From Rhodobium gokarnense (GTDB lineage: Bacteria; Pseudomonadota; Alphaproteobacteria; Rhizobiales; Rhodobiaceae), in contig NZ_JAOQNS010000009.1 of NCBI RefSeq assembly GCF_025961475.1, positions 86,587 to 150,586 on the forward strand: a stretch of DNA of 64,000 bases, read 5' to 3'. The notes beneath the pieces are model-generated. The model was not told the DNA's origin and searched no databases. It worked only from the letters and a program-made list of their open reading frames with translations. Positions 47,141-58,600 of the stretch are shown piece after piece. The translations under genes and the position numbers were made by a program. The stretch's first letter is position 1; every line of letters begins with the position of its first letter.

Positions 47141-48388
47141 TCATCTTGTTGGTCGGCGCCGATCTGCAAATGCCGGATGGTCACGCAATTGACCGTAAGC
47201 GCGGATATCGTCGCGGATTTCCCGCCGCCTCGATGCGAATTCGCGGGCAAGTTCGGCCCGCATATCGACAAGCCGCCGCCGTTCGGCGAGCTGTGCGAAG
47301 ATCGAAGCGTCAAGTTCTTCCCGGTCCCGTAGCGCGCAGGCAGCCGCCTCCCGCTCGTTGCGATGCTGAATGCGCTTTGTCTCGCCGCGAGCCCAATCCC
47401 ACAGACCCTTCAAGCCGGAACGAAAGCGAGATTGGCGGATGCGGGCTTCCTGCCATTTGCGGTGTTCGATGGTCTCGATCAGCTTTTGTCGTGTGGCGCG
47501 GTGGCGGTGAACCATCGCGCGGCGCTGTTTGTGCAATTGGCTGTTGTACGGCTGAAGATCGCTTAGCAACTGGCCCTTATGCCGCTGCATAGCCTCCTGC
47601 ATTTCCTCGGCGATCTTTGCCTTTGTGGCCGCCACATCCGGCAGGTCGTCTTCATCACTCAGCCGCTGGCGGACAGCCTTCGTCCTGACGCCAATCCATT
47701 TTGGGAGCGCGCAGACCTCACCATGCATGTCGAGGGCAACGAAGCTTCTGCGGTCGCCTTTGGCCAATCGATAGCCGCGCTCCTCCAGCGCATGGATGAA
47801 GGACGTCTTCGCGTCAGATATCGCCCAGGCATCCTGCAGGGCCGCTTTGATGGCACGAGGGTCTTTTCCCTGCCGCTTCGCCTGTTGCCATTCGGCGAGC
47901 GAAAAGTTGCGCGGATCGCCCGCGTCGCTTTGGACAAGCCCACGTGGCATCGTCCAGCCGTGTTCGAGAAAAAGCTCCCGCGCCATCCCCATGAGAGTCT
48001 TCTTGGTATAGGAGAGCTGCACGGCCTTCATGTCGTCGGTCTTGATGCGGCTCCACACCGCATGGGCATGACGGCGCCCTTCTTTCTCATGAAAGACAAT
48101 CGCGCGTGGCTGGCCGTCGAGGCCTAATTCGTTTTCGATCCGCGCGATTGCCGCTTCGAAGTCCGCCGTCTCGACGACCGCCGAGGACGGCGGATTGAGG
48201 GACAGTGAAAACAGATACTGCTTGCACCGCGTGCCACGACTGACCGCGTAGGCTTCGTTCAGCGCGCCGCGCAAATCCTGCGCGACGAAACCGCGAATTT
48301 CGTGAACCTGAACATGGTCGTTCTCCTCCTTCAGGAGATGAAGAGCGAGTTGCTTCCCGCCGCCGCGCTGATTGCCGACGAGGATCAT
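47141..48388 (-). CDS. Relaxase/mobilization nuclease
   Basis: A 415-residue relaxase that should nick oriT and lead DNA into the recipient. The N-terminal domain starts ILVGNQRGGGKQLALHLL. It has VHEIRGFVAQDLRGAL, KQYLFSLSLNPP, and the three-His metal motif in EKEGRRHAHAVWSRI (about residues 104-118), followed by a C-terminal basic coiled region rich in Arg and Lys. This pattern is frequent on rhizobial plasmids and integrative elements. The start overlaps mobC in an ATGA junction. The coupling ATPase of the element lies 34 kb away. Confidence 0.85.
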   Translation of the reverse strand: MILVGNQRGGGKQLALHLLKEENDHVQVHEIRGFVAQDLRGALNEAYAVSRGTRCKQYLFSLSLNPPSSAVVETADFEAAIARIENELGLDGQPRAIVFHEKEGRRHAHAVWSRIKTDDMKAVQLSYTKKTLMGMARELFLEHGWTMPRGLVQSDAGDPRNFSLAEWQQAKRQGKDPRAIKAALQDAWAISDAKTSFIHALEERGYRLAKGDRRSFVALDMHGEVCALPKWIGVRTKAVRQRLSDEDDLPDVAATKAKIAEEMQEAMQRHKGQLLSDLQPYNSQLHKQRRAMVHRHRATRQKLIETIEHRKWQEARIRQSRFRSGLKGLWDWARGETKRIQHRNEREAAACALRDREELDASIFAQLAERRRLVDMRAELAREFASRRREIRDDIRAYGQLRDHPAFADRRRPTR

Positions 48389-48843
48389 TGACCATCGTCC
48401 GGCGTGATCCCGAGCGCTTGCATCAAAGCGTCGCGCATGGCGCGGATTTCGGCACAGGCGCGACGAAGCTCGTCGATCAATTCCGGTGTGACCGGAAGCG
48501 CGCCCATCCTTGCGGCCTTCGCCATGTCGTAGAGACTACGAGCTAGTTCCGACCGGCCCAAGGCAGCCAGGACCTGTGCCAGTGCGGCCCGGTCCATGCT
48601 CGGACGCTGCTGCTTCCGCGAGGGGCGCTTTCCCCGTCGCGGCGATGCTGTCTCACCGAAGAGCTTCCGCCGGATATGGGAGGCGAGCGACACCTTGCCG
48701 GCTTCTCGCAACAGCGTCTTCCGCTCATCGTCGCTCAGCCGGATGGAGAACGGTTTGGCGACCGGCTTGCGCCGTTTGGTCCATTTCCCCGCTTTCTCCT
48801 GAAAATCCTCTCGCAGTCCATCCGGCTTTCCCGCCGCCGTCAC
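48385..48843 (-). CDS. mobC: MobC-like relaxosome accessory protein
   Basis: A 152-residue basic protein with the MobC signature: FSIRLSDDERKTLLREAGKV as a ribbon-helix-helix near residue 33, a SHIRRKLFGE helix, and a C-terminal helical part. MobC proteins bind near oriT and help the relaxase to open the strands. The start taken is a GTG at 48843. It precedes and overlaps the relaxase gene, the classical mobC-relaxase order. Confidence 0.78.
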   Translation of the reverse strand: MTAAGKPDGLREDFQEKAGKWTKRRKPVAKPFSIRLSDDERKTLLREAGKVSLASHIRRKLFGETASPRRGKRPSRKQQRPSMDRAALAQVLAALGRSELARSLYDMAKAARMGALPVTPELIDELRRACAEIRAMRDALMQALGITPDDGQ

Positions 48844-48853
48844 GGCGTCGGCC

Positions 48854-48875
48854 CCCGGCGGGTCGGTCCGCCGGG
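48854..48875. other. Candidate oriT inverted repeat
   Basis: A perfect 8-bp inverted repeat (CCCGGCGG, loop GTCGGT, CCGCCGGG) lies 11 bases upstream of mobC, where oriT of such mob modules is usually found. An AT-rich stretch (48880-48910) follows. No nick-site consensus could be assigned. Confidence 0.35.
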
Positions 48876-49072
48876 TGATCTACCTTCTTGTTTTAATTTG
48901 ATATTTTCAGACTGGAGATGAGCGTTCCAGTTTTCTAAGATCTCAAAGACGGAGTTCGAAGTTTCTAAATCGATGTCCGCCATCGTCCTTGAAACGTCAA
49001 TGACATCAAGGAACTCTTCAAAATCAATGGCTTGAACTTCCAGCTGTTCCACCGAACTGTTACAGTGGAGCC

Positions 49073-50461
49073 ATGAAGGACATGCCCAAACACCCCCGTC
49101 TGACCAAGCGCGGAGACGTCTACTGGCACCGTGCCTCGGTCCCGGTCGACATCAGGGCGACCTACCCCAAGACCGAGGAGATCTTCTCGCTTGGCACCAG
49201 GGACCCGCAGGAAGCCCTTCGCCTCGTCCGCAAGGCCGCCGTCGAGGTCGATGAGCGGTTCGCAGCCCACCGTCGCCACCTCGCCCAGATGTCTCAGCCG
49301 CCGCTTGCCGAGCTGACGCAGGATCATCTCCAGCGACTGGAGGAGGCGTATTTCGCTCACCTGCTCGATGAGGACGAGGAGGTTCGCCTCGACGGCTTCT
49401 TCGAGGAAGGGGGGCCAGCCTCCGCCGTTCCCGTTCCGACCTTCGAGGAGCGCATCGAGGGCAGCGCGTTTCTGGCCGCCGGTGCACGGCACGAGTTGGC
49501 GAGGGGCAAGAGCGACGCGTTCTATCGCGACGAGGCCGACGAGGTCCTGAGCTGGGACGGGCTCGGCATTCGGCTGGCCCCGTCTTCACCGAGCTGGAAA
49601 CTGGCCACCCGCGCCATCCAGAGGGCCATCGTCAGGGCCCAGCAGGTCATCGAGGCACGCGACAGGGGCGATGTGGTTGACACCCCGGTGCTGCCGACAT
49701 TACCCGTCAGGGAATCCGTATCGGCCTCCTGCAGCCTTGCGTCTGAGGTCCGGAAGGACTGGATCGCTGAGAAGAGCAAGGCGGCATGGGTCGACAAGAC
49801 CCGCCGCGAGCACGAGGTCTGGTCCCAGCACTTGATCGACCTCGTCGGCGACCGCCCCATCGACCAGTACGTCAAGGCGGATGGCAGAAGGTTTAAGCTG
49901 GCCCTGCAGAAGCTGCCCCCGAACTGGAACAAGCAGGTCGGCCTAAAAGAGCTCACCTTCGCCAAGGCCGCAGAGAAGGCCGGTGCCCTCGGCCTGGCGC
50001 CGATGTCCGACAAGAACATCAACAAGATCATTGCCTTCGTCGGCTCATTCTTCAACTGGGCAGCCGGGCAGTATGACGAGGTGAAGAGCAACCCCGTCGA
50101 CAAGCTGAAGATCAAGATCAGAAGCCGCGCACGGGACGACAGGGACCCCTTCTCCATGAATCAACTGCGGGCCATGTTCGCCGCGCCGCTCTATACCGGG
50201 TGCCGGTCGGCCTACCACTGGTCCCGGCCGGGAGACGAGGTGCTTTCGGACAGCGGCCGGTATTGGGTCCCGCTCATCAGCCTCTACTCGGGCGCCCGCA
50301 TGGGCGAGATCATCCAGCTCCGGACCGAGGATGTTGGGGGAGATGCTGGTGTCACCTTCTTCATCCTCACCGCCGAACACGACGACCAGCGCCTGAAGAC
50401 CGCCAACGCCCACCGGCGCATCCCCGCGCACCCCGAACTCGTGGAGTTGGGTCTCCTTCAG
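49073..50461 (+). pseudogene. Tyrosine recombinase truncated by an IS3-family element
   Basis: The 5' 463 codons of a phage-type integrase. An N-terminal DUF6538-like arm-binding segment (PRLTKRGDVYWHRASVPVDI) is followed by a SAM-like core-binding domain (residues about 220-340) and the beginning of the catalytic domain with Arg in SLYSGARMGEIIQLR. The sequence is cut at 50461/50462 by the insertion sequence, so the HxxR motif and the nucleophilic Tyr are missing. The frame runs on into the IS to 50569. The enzyme must be inactive. Confidence 0.82.
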
Positions 50462-50493
50462 TGGAGTTGCCCCCGTTTCGCCGGACGGTCCGG
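50462..50493 (+). repeat. Left inverted repeat of the IS3-family element
   Basis: A 32-base terminal repeat beginning TGGAGTTGCCCCC and ending CGGACGGTCCGG. It interrupts the integrase gene and lies directly beside the stop codon of orfB (50494-50496). Confidence 0.8.
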
Positions 50494-51327
50494 CTACTTG
50501 GTCCGAGCTCGGATGAACTCCCTGGGGGAACACATCCGGAGCGCTGAGTCGGGATGGACTTCGTTGTAGTCCTCGATCCATCCGGGGATGCGCCGGAGCA
50601 CGGTTTCAGCATCCGGCAGCGGTTTGACGCGAACATAGTCGCGCTTGAAGGTCTTCACGAACGCTTCCGACATGCCGTTCGATTCCGGGCTCTGAAGTGG
50701 CGTGAAGCAAGGAATGAGGTTCAGCGCCGCGGCGAAGTCGCGCGTTTCCCTGGCGGTGTAGGGACTGCCGTTGTCCGACAGGTGTTAGATTGCGTGTGGC
50801 GCCCTTGTCATTCCAAGCCGTTTCTCGACAGCCTCCAGCATCATGTCGCGCACATCGGAGCCGCTGATGCCGGCGCCGGTAACGGCGACGAAGGCGATGA
50901 TCTCGCGGTCGAAGGCGTCGATGATGAAGGCCAGGCGAACGACCTCGCCGCTCCAACAGGGGAACTCCAGGGCATCGGAACACCAGCGCAGGTTCGAGGC
51001 CATCACCATGACCTTGCCGTCATGGACGCGCCCGGGCCAGTCGGCGGTATGGCGCTGAAGCAGAAGCAGAAGCCCGTGCCGCTTCATGATCCGATAGCTG
51101 CGCTTGTAATTGGCAGCAGACCGGCCGTTTTCCGCTAGTCCCCGGTTCACCAACGCGGTGATACGGCGATAGCCGTAGGTCGGCCGTTCACCGACGAGGC
51201 GCCGGATTAGCGGCAGCAGCGTTTCGTCGTCGGCCTTGGCGTAGGGCCCGCGCGATTTGGCCTCGCCGCGCTGCCGTTCGTAGAGATTGGATCGCGACAC
51301 CTTGAGCACCTCGGCGATGCGGCTCAT
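50494..51327 (-). pseudogene. IS3-family transposase orfB with internal stop
   Basis: The DDE integrase-type transposase of the element. From 51327 the frame reads SRIAEVLKVSRSNLYERQRG, then RPTYGYRRITALVNR and VRLAFIIDAFDREIIAF. A TAA at about 50785-50787 replaces the codon before HLSDNGSPYTARE. The frame then continues normally through LIPCFTPLQSPESNGMSEAF and FKRDYVRV to the stop at 50494. The DDE residues are therefore split across a nonsense codon. Confidence 0.8.
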
Positions 51328-51712
51328 CGGGAACCGTCCTTTTGCTGCGACAACAGCCGCAAGCTCTGTTTTTTACCCGTGCCTTGTCGAGAGCCTCGCG
51401 CAGGATCTCGACTTCCATGGTCTTCCTGCCGAGCAGCCGTTCCAGTTCGCGCACCCGCTCTTCCAGACGGCTCACTTCGGATGCGGCAATCACATCGTCG
51501 TCCGAGCCCACGGCTACCGTTCCTCCCTAGGTCATCAGGCGGCGTCAGCGGAACAATAGGTTCGGGGCGACGCCATTGCGCCTTGCCACTTTCGAGACGC
51601 TGGCTCTGGCCTCAAAGCTTTCCTCGATGATCCGAAGTTTTTGCTCCGTCGTCCACCGCCGTCGGCGGCCCCTTCCGGTGATCACTTCAATGCGCTGATA
51701 GTCGTCCGACAT
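51188..51712 (-). pseudogene. IS3-family transposase orfA with two internal stops
   Basis: From the ATG at 51712 the frame encodes a helix-turn-helix (RRWTTEQKLRIIEESFE, SVSKVARRNGVAPNLLFR). TGA then stands where Trp is usual, and a TAG follows shortly after. The coiled coil EVSRLEERVRELERLLGRK then continues toward the orfB overlap. Three nonsense changes in the element show it is no longer autonomous. Confidence 0.75.
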
Positions 51713-51753
51713 AAGCCTGTCCTTGGGGATATCCCCAAGCCTTCTTGCTTACG

Positions 51754-51785
51754 CCGGACTGTCCGGTCAAATGGGGGCCAGTTCA
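51754..51785 (-). repeat. Right inverted repeat of the IS3-family element
   Basis: A 32-base terminal repeat whose complement begins TGAACTGGCCCCC and matches the left repeat at about 25 of 32 positions. It borders the IS5-family remnant. Confidence 0.8.
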
Positions 51786-52451
51786 ATAACCGACGGGGTG
51801 ATCTCCGGTATTCATCATGTCCTCAAGACAGGATGTCGCTGGCGCGATGTGCCGGCCGACTACGGCCCGGCGACGACGGTCTACAACCGCTATCATCGTT
51901 GCGGCTAGGCGCGGTATCTGGCACCGCATATTCGAAAGGATGGCCGCCGCCGGGCCGATGCTCGCCGAACTCTCGATCGACAGCAGGCACGTCAAGGTGC
52001 ATCGGTCTGCACAAGGCTCAAAAGGGGAGGCGTGGACGCAAGCGATCGACACCTCACGTGGCGGACGAACGAGCAAAATCCTTTGGCCGATGATCAAGGC
52101 CGACTGGTCGCCTTCGCACTGACGCCGGGCAACATTGCCGACATCAGCATGGTAATCCTATCGCTTGAAGGGATTGCGCCTCCGAAGCGGCTCATCGCCG
52201 ACAAGGCCTATGATGCTGACAGGTTCCGCAACTGGTTAAAAGTCCGCAACATTAAAGCCGTCATCCCGTCCAAAGCGATCCGAAACCGACCCTATCCGTT
52301 CGACCGCATCGCCTATCGCCGACGCAATGTCGTCGAGCGCATGTTCGGAAAGCCGGAGAACTGGCGCCGCATCGCGAACCGGTACGATCGCCTGGCCAGA
52401 AACTATCTCGCCGCCCTGGCAATCGTTTCCATCGTCATCGCCTGGATTTGA
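51786..52451 (+). pseudogene. IS5-family transposase remnant, frameshifted and 5' truncated
   Basis: Successive plus-strand frames encode parts of an IS5-type transposase: ISGIHHVLKTGCRWRDVP and TTVYNRYHR, then in another frame GIWHRIFERMAAAG and LSIDSRHVKVHRSAQG, then from about 52065 FALTPGNIADISM, LIADKAYDADRFRNWL and RRNVVERMFGKPENWRRIA with the late DDE-region residues. At least two frameshifts are needed to join them. The 5' end is lost at the junction with the IS3-family element. CTAG follows shortly after the stop, consistent with the YTAR-type target of the family. Confidence 0.75.
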
Positions 52452-52464
52452 ATGGGTCCCCAAC

Positions 52465-52563
52465 CTAGCGCAGGATGAACGCGATCTGCGCTTCCGAGAA
52501 CTTCGACCTCTTCACGAAATTCTCCTTCTCCCGACAATCGGGATTATAAGTGGAAAATTCCAA
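52465..52563 (-). pseudogene. Left-end remnant of a second IS3-type element
   Basis: On the minus strand GTG 52515 opens KRSKFSEAQIAFILR, the standard beginning of an orfA of the IS407-like IS3 branch, then stops at TAG 52465-52467, where the IS5-type remnant begins. Upstream (52520-52563) lies leader sequence with a Shine-Dalgarno AGAAGGAGA. This suggests the IS5-type element had inserted into an older IS3-type copy. Confidence 0.6.
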
Positions 52564-52614
52564 CCCAAAACGGCCTGAAAAGCCGGAGGGATGTAAAGTC
52601 CGCAATTACAGCTT

Positions 52615-55600
52615 TTACGTTGGAACTTCTGACAAAAGCGGGATCTCGTATGCATGCTCTTCCAGGCTACCTATGAGCGATGCAAATTCAGAAGCGATAG
52701 TATCGTCTATCCGCACGTTTTTCTGCTCCCGCGCCATTTTAGGAAAACTACGTGTCAGCCGAGTAAGTTTTGTAAGCAAAATAGCATCCTCGCGAAGCCG
52801 GATCAGGTTGAGGGGCTTTCCGATACAAGCTGATAGTGCATTAACAGCGGGAAAGGAATCATGGCCGCTATACGCAATAGCCGTAGCCTCCAGAAAGCGT
52901 AGCAGTCCACTATAGGCGGTCGAGTCTAGTTGTGAAGTCCCGGAGCGCTCCAAGTCATCGAAGAATGACCAGAACCGGTTCCATGGCCCCCCCATATTTC
53001 GATCCTCGGCCGACATTACGAGGTATCGCAGGAGAACTTCCATATGAAAACTGTTAAGAGCCCGCAGGTGTGTTCTTTGGATAATATTGACTAGGCACTT
53101 AGCCCACATTTCTTCAACATCTGGCCCAGCGTCCTCCCTTCGCCAGTCTTTTATACGGGTGACATTCTCTGGTTGGCAGGCTTCATGCAATATGACAACT
53201 GCCTTGAGAGCTGGAAGAAGCGGAATCCAGGCGTCATAGTCCAATTGGCGATTTAAAGCGCAAGCTGCTCGGCAACCATTCGCCAGGGAGTAGGCTTCGT
53301 CCTTCAGATGAAAATAAGCATGGTCCAGCCATTGCGTAACCAACATTCGATCCCAATCCTCGTAATGTCGGTTCAGATCCAGAGGGGAAGGCTCAATTTC
53401 CGGATGATCACGCAGCCGAACCAGAAAGTCTCGCGAAGCGCAAGCACGAACGCGGATTTCGTTGCCAAAAAACCAGTCAGGCACGTTCAACAAATAGGGA
53501 ACATGTCGTTGTAGCGCGGCCGTAATCTCATTACGCTTTCCGGAGACCTTGTCGATAACCTGAACGGTCAGCAACCGGTTGGTCTTCCCGCCGGTGATGT
53601 CATCCCAATTGCCTTTGTCGGGAAGGGAGAGAGAGAAGATGGTATCCGTCGTGGCGCTCTCCACCAGCACATGACCGTCAAGCAGGTTGCGCGGGAACAG
53701 CGGACGGCACTGTACGGTGCTACCGATCCGCAGATTGCGGAACATCCGCGCTGCCATCCTTTCATCAATCACAGAAATGGGGCTCCGATTGGAATTGAAT
53801 TTCATTACCGCAGTAACCGGACCGTTAGTTTCCGATATCAATCGTTCGAGTTCAAATTTGTCAAGTGAGGCCCAAGCAAGATCCTGGATGCCGAGCCAGT
53901 GAATGGACCTCGTTTTCTCGCATAAACAAATGACACCAAGAGGCGTTTCCGAGCCTTGCAGAGTCACCGGCTCCGCGAGCCATACGTGGAAAGAGGGATC
54001 GGCGACCGGTCGGACACCACTTGATGGGCGTCCCTCCTCATTCCAGTGGATCCAAATGGGTTCTTTCCAAGTATCAAGAGAAAAAAGAACTTCGCGGAGC
54101 TGTTCGTTATCCCTATCGTTCAGCCCAGTGACAATATCCGTCACGTGGATCAGAAGTAGTTGAGGGCCGCACCTGAGAACAACATCGAAAGTGTCGACGT
54201 TAATACCAACAACCTTGGCCTGAGCGTATCCCCTTCTCTTGGGCGCCCAAGCCTTGGCCTGCAAACGTCTGCTTACAAACACAATATTGGAACTAGCCAG
54301 TAGATCCTCAACGGTAACTGGAATGGCGCCACCGCAAGCTTCAATCCAGTTTGACACATCGTTGCTGAACTGGACGCGCCCCTTCCATGGTCGGAAAATT
54401 CTCTGTGTCAAAAGGTCATTTCTCGCGACCGAATCGTCGAGAGACGCACGGTCGGCAACGACGGAGATACCTGGAACACCGTGGAGGACAGGTTTTTTTA
54501 GATCCGCATCGTAGTAGAGGAGCGCAACGGTTCCAGCTTGAATCCGTTCAGTTGCCGAGAACGCTCTGTAATATCCGTCCGTTTCAAAGAAAAGGTTATC
54601 GGGGAACCTCTCTCCACGCGCACGCGGTAGCGTGAAAGTGTAGGTTCCCGCACCAAAGACAGTTCCTCCTGAAATGTCCCGCTCCTCATGGAGTGGCACG
54701 ATTCCCGCGCTGTGATTAAATAGACCCAGTCCACCATACTCCCAACGGACGGACAAACGGTCCACTGCCAGCGGCGTCTCCGTCTCCAGCAAGGCGACAG
54801 AAAGTGTGTCACCGATCCCTATTAATTGAATGTCGAAAGCATCCCAAGAGAGTTCGGTGCTCCCGAATTCCCAAAAGCAGATTTTAATTGGTATTTCAAC
54901 AACATAACCAGGAACAACTTCGACCCAGATGGCATCGTTCTTGACGCTCACGACTGCTACAGGGATCCGGTCTGCTCTCCAGCCATCCCGCCTTCCCCTT
55001 AGCCGACGTAGGATCTCGAAAAGATTCCTAACAGGGAAGCCGTGACGGCGCAGCTTCCTCACGTCATAGCGCGCAGTGAGCGACCCGTTCCGTTCAACAA
55101 GAAAAACGGGACCGTCGTGACATGAGCCGGGTGGTACATCGTCGATCCCGGGAATATGCCAGTGATCTTCATACCAAGCCCAGCGCGCTGTTGTACGATC
55201 ATGGAACACCCATTCCACCGCGGACATGCGCCATGCGATTTTCTCACTTTCTTGAAGAGCATAGGTGAATTCAGCCCAATGGGGACGGCGGGTACCGGGA
55301 TTGTCACTAAGGTTTCCAACCTTCGAGACTTCCAAGTGCAGTGTTTTTTCATCGACGTGAATACGGTAGCTCGCGATGTCCTCATGGATCCTTGTTTCCC
55401 TTACTCCAAGACAATCACGTCCGTGCTGGTCCTCAAACTTTTTGATGAGCCCAATCTTAGGGTGGGCCTGCATCATCAGCACGAGGAGGTCGCGGGTTTC
55501 ACCTTCGCCATTGCGCGAAGGCAAGGGCTGAAGTTCCACGTCGGGAAGACCTCCGGCTGTAAAGATTTTTCCCTTCCCAAGAAGCTGCACCGGATCTCTT

Positions 55601-58600
55601 TGAGACTGAATTTTTCTATCGTCTAGCAGGCTTTGCTTAGGAAATATAACTGCGGGGCGCTCGGCGTGTCCGACATACCATTCGTCACTGAATGCAGCTC
55701 TTTCGACAATCAGATGCGGTTTAGATGCAGCTCCTGACGGCCCATCTGCCAGAGTTATTTTGAGAATGTCCCCCTTGGATAATGATTGCGCCCTAATGTC
55801 CGCTTCCCAATGTTTGAAATCGACACGTACACCCGGCTTTAATTCCACGCTGTGATATGTGTTCCCACCCTCTTGGAACTCGCGCATGTAAGAACAGAAA
55901 ACCCCTTCGCGATCCCTCGTCAGGATTTTGCGCAATACCGACGGAGCCCTGGGAGGCATGTTGTCTTCATAAAGGGAAGCAAAGATTTTTTCATTTGCCG
56001 CCGGCCGCTCCAGAGCGACCAGAATCGGACGATCACCGAAATATTTTTTTCCATCATGGATCTTCTTCAACAGGTCCTCGCGCACCGAAAACTTCCGGCG
56101 GGTCATCAAAACCGACCTTTGTTCGCGGAACTCATCGCCGATATCTTCGAAATCCAGACCGTCCATCCGTAGCAGAGCGAGACCTAGATCATTGCCGTGT
56201 GCGAGCGGATAGATACGGCCCGTTTTCATGAAGACGCGATTGAATCCTTCTAACGGGGGTGTTGATCCCTCGGGTTCATAGGACAGACGAACGTGGTTGA
56301 ATTCGATGTTGCGGCCTTCCTCTTCCAGGTATTTCAGCACATTCAAAATGCCAAGAACTTTGAATTCAACGGTCGGTTCTCCCGAGGCTTCGATCTTTCG
56401 AAGTGTCCGTTCATAAAGCCTGTCGTGGCTTTCAGGGTTGAACGTAATGCGCGAGGCAGAAAAATCATCGACGTCAGTGTCAATGGACCGTGACATGAAA
56501 CCTTCGACTGTTTTGACCTCGATGCCATCGGCATGTCCTACAACCGTCAACACATGCACGATCTTATATTTGCTGGCTTGACTGTAAAGAGTTCGCCCAT
56601 CAGACCACTCGACGGATTCGATGGATAGGACCATCCTGTCGTATTGGTTTTCTTCCGATTGCAGCTGACTTTCCCATGACTGCGGGGGGGGCGGTTCAGA
56701 TACAAAGCGGATCGCCTTTATCCGATCGCCGTAAAACAGGCGAAGTTCACCAGCTTGGAAGGGTTGCCCTTGATACTGAAGGTCTTCTTCCGGCAGCACA
56801 ATCGTTTGACCATAACCTACCTCGAAACGGTGATAAACGACTTGCCTCTCCTGACCGATTTTCTTATCGGCTCCAACATAGAACATGTCATCGCCGGTAT
56901 CATCCAAAGAAATCAGGCTATCTTCTTCGAAACCAGAATACTGGAGACGCAACTCTTCTATGCTGTCGATTGGGTCAACGCTGCGTAATGACGCAGCGAG
57001 ACGGCCAGGCTCTAGTTCGCCCTCAACCAGGACCGCCATGCCGCTGGGGTGGTACTGATGATGCTCCTGGTACGGACCAAGATGAGGTGGGATAGGTAAG
57101 TCAATCGGATTGCAGATATTCTCAGCGTCTTCGATTTTGAAGAACAACTGCATTCCGTGATGCGTTACCTGACCACGAAGAGGTCTTGGATCGTTCAGAT
57201 ATTCTTCAAGCCATTCGTCCCAATGTCGTCCCTTCGCCCTTGAACGTACCTGTTTGGTCGGTTGCGTTCGTCCGCTGAGGGTTTGTCTCCGCTTAACGTG
57301 GAAAGTGCGTTCCGCATCATAAAAAACTCCGGAATCAGTATTGTACGGCATCAACCGGACGACAATATTTTCAACGACGACATCACCCGATGCGGAATTC
57401 TTGTGCGCGCGTCCCCACATGGACCGACGGTTTCGTCTCAAAAAGCAGCGCGGGAACTGTCGCTTGTCCCGCTCCAGGTTGGGCAGGAAAAAACGGCAGC
57501 CCTCTTGGCTATCCAGATTGAGAATAGTCCGATAGCTCTCGCGCGGAGTGTCCTGGTCGACGTCAAACCGGGCGAGTTTTCCGGAGCCCAAGATAAATGT
57601 GTCTTTTTTACTTTTACTCGAATCACCTTGAACCTGTGTCGGGCCAAGAGGTATCAATTCGCAGTCTTTCAGCTTTTCGTCGGTAAGAGACCACAGCGCC
57701 CTGCCGTAAAGAAAGATGTTGCGTGTCGAAATGATGGGGTCGCCAGTCAAGGCGGTGACACGGATCACCGTACCGATATAGAGATCCTTGGTCTCTGCCA
57801 GATTCTCGATGTGCATATCGAGACCCACCCAATCCTCGCCGGTTTGCCAATAGATCTCGCAGGCGAGAGGAACGCTCGCCGATGTGTGACTGTCTTCGGA
57901 CGAATTGCCTTTTCCGGGGTACGGGCGGCGTGTCAGAATGCCCTCGACCTCCTCCGTGCCTTTGCACAGCCGACGTAATGCGTCGATACTCTCGATAGAA
58001 AAGCGCGGAGAGCCCCACTTGCCTCGACGATCTTGACGATGAGTAATCACAACCGGGCGATCGCGACCGATCTTCCCATGAAGGTTCGGTTCATTTTCCT
58101 CGACCCAATCAAGCAACAGAGAGTCCGTTTCGATATTAAGCAGGACTTTGTGATCACTCAGAGAACGGACATACCCCGAAGAATCGACGGACAACGGCTT
58201 GGACAATCTGAACACCGTGCCGCGACCGCTGTGATAATGTTTATCTAGCGCGTCGGACATGCTTGCAGCTTTTGCCTGATTGAACTCTAGTACGGAAACC
58301 GCTTCGCCGGCGATCTCCGGCAAGGGATCACGCATAACATTGTGCCTAGAAAGGTTCGGATTCCAGTCCGTGACCTCAACGCCCCACTCTTGGGCGTCCG
58401 CCGCTATCCTATGTTGGTCGGAAAGACGTACCGGGACCACCTCGGGAAATCCAGGCACCGAAACCGGAAGAAAGGCTTCCCAACCTCGGTCATCTCTCGT
58501 CCGATGGGCGGTCACATATTGAATCAACCTTCCATCGTACTCGTCATCGTTTACGCCATCCCAATCAATATTATGGAATGCATAGCGCCACCGGATATTT

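Larger units (their letters stand above)
50462..51785 (-). mobile_element. IS3-family insertion sequence, decayed
   Basis: A 1324-base element bounded by imperfect 32-base inverted repeats: 50462-50493, beginning TGGAGTTGCCCCCGTTT, and 51754-51785, whose complement begins TGAACTGGCCCCCATTT. Both share CCGGAC-GTCCGG at their inner ends. It encodes orfA and orfB on the minus strand, both with nonsense codons. The flanks (...CTTCAG and ATAACC...) show no target duplication, so a deletion or recombination has changed at least one side. Confidence 0.85.
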
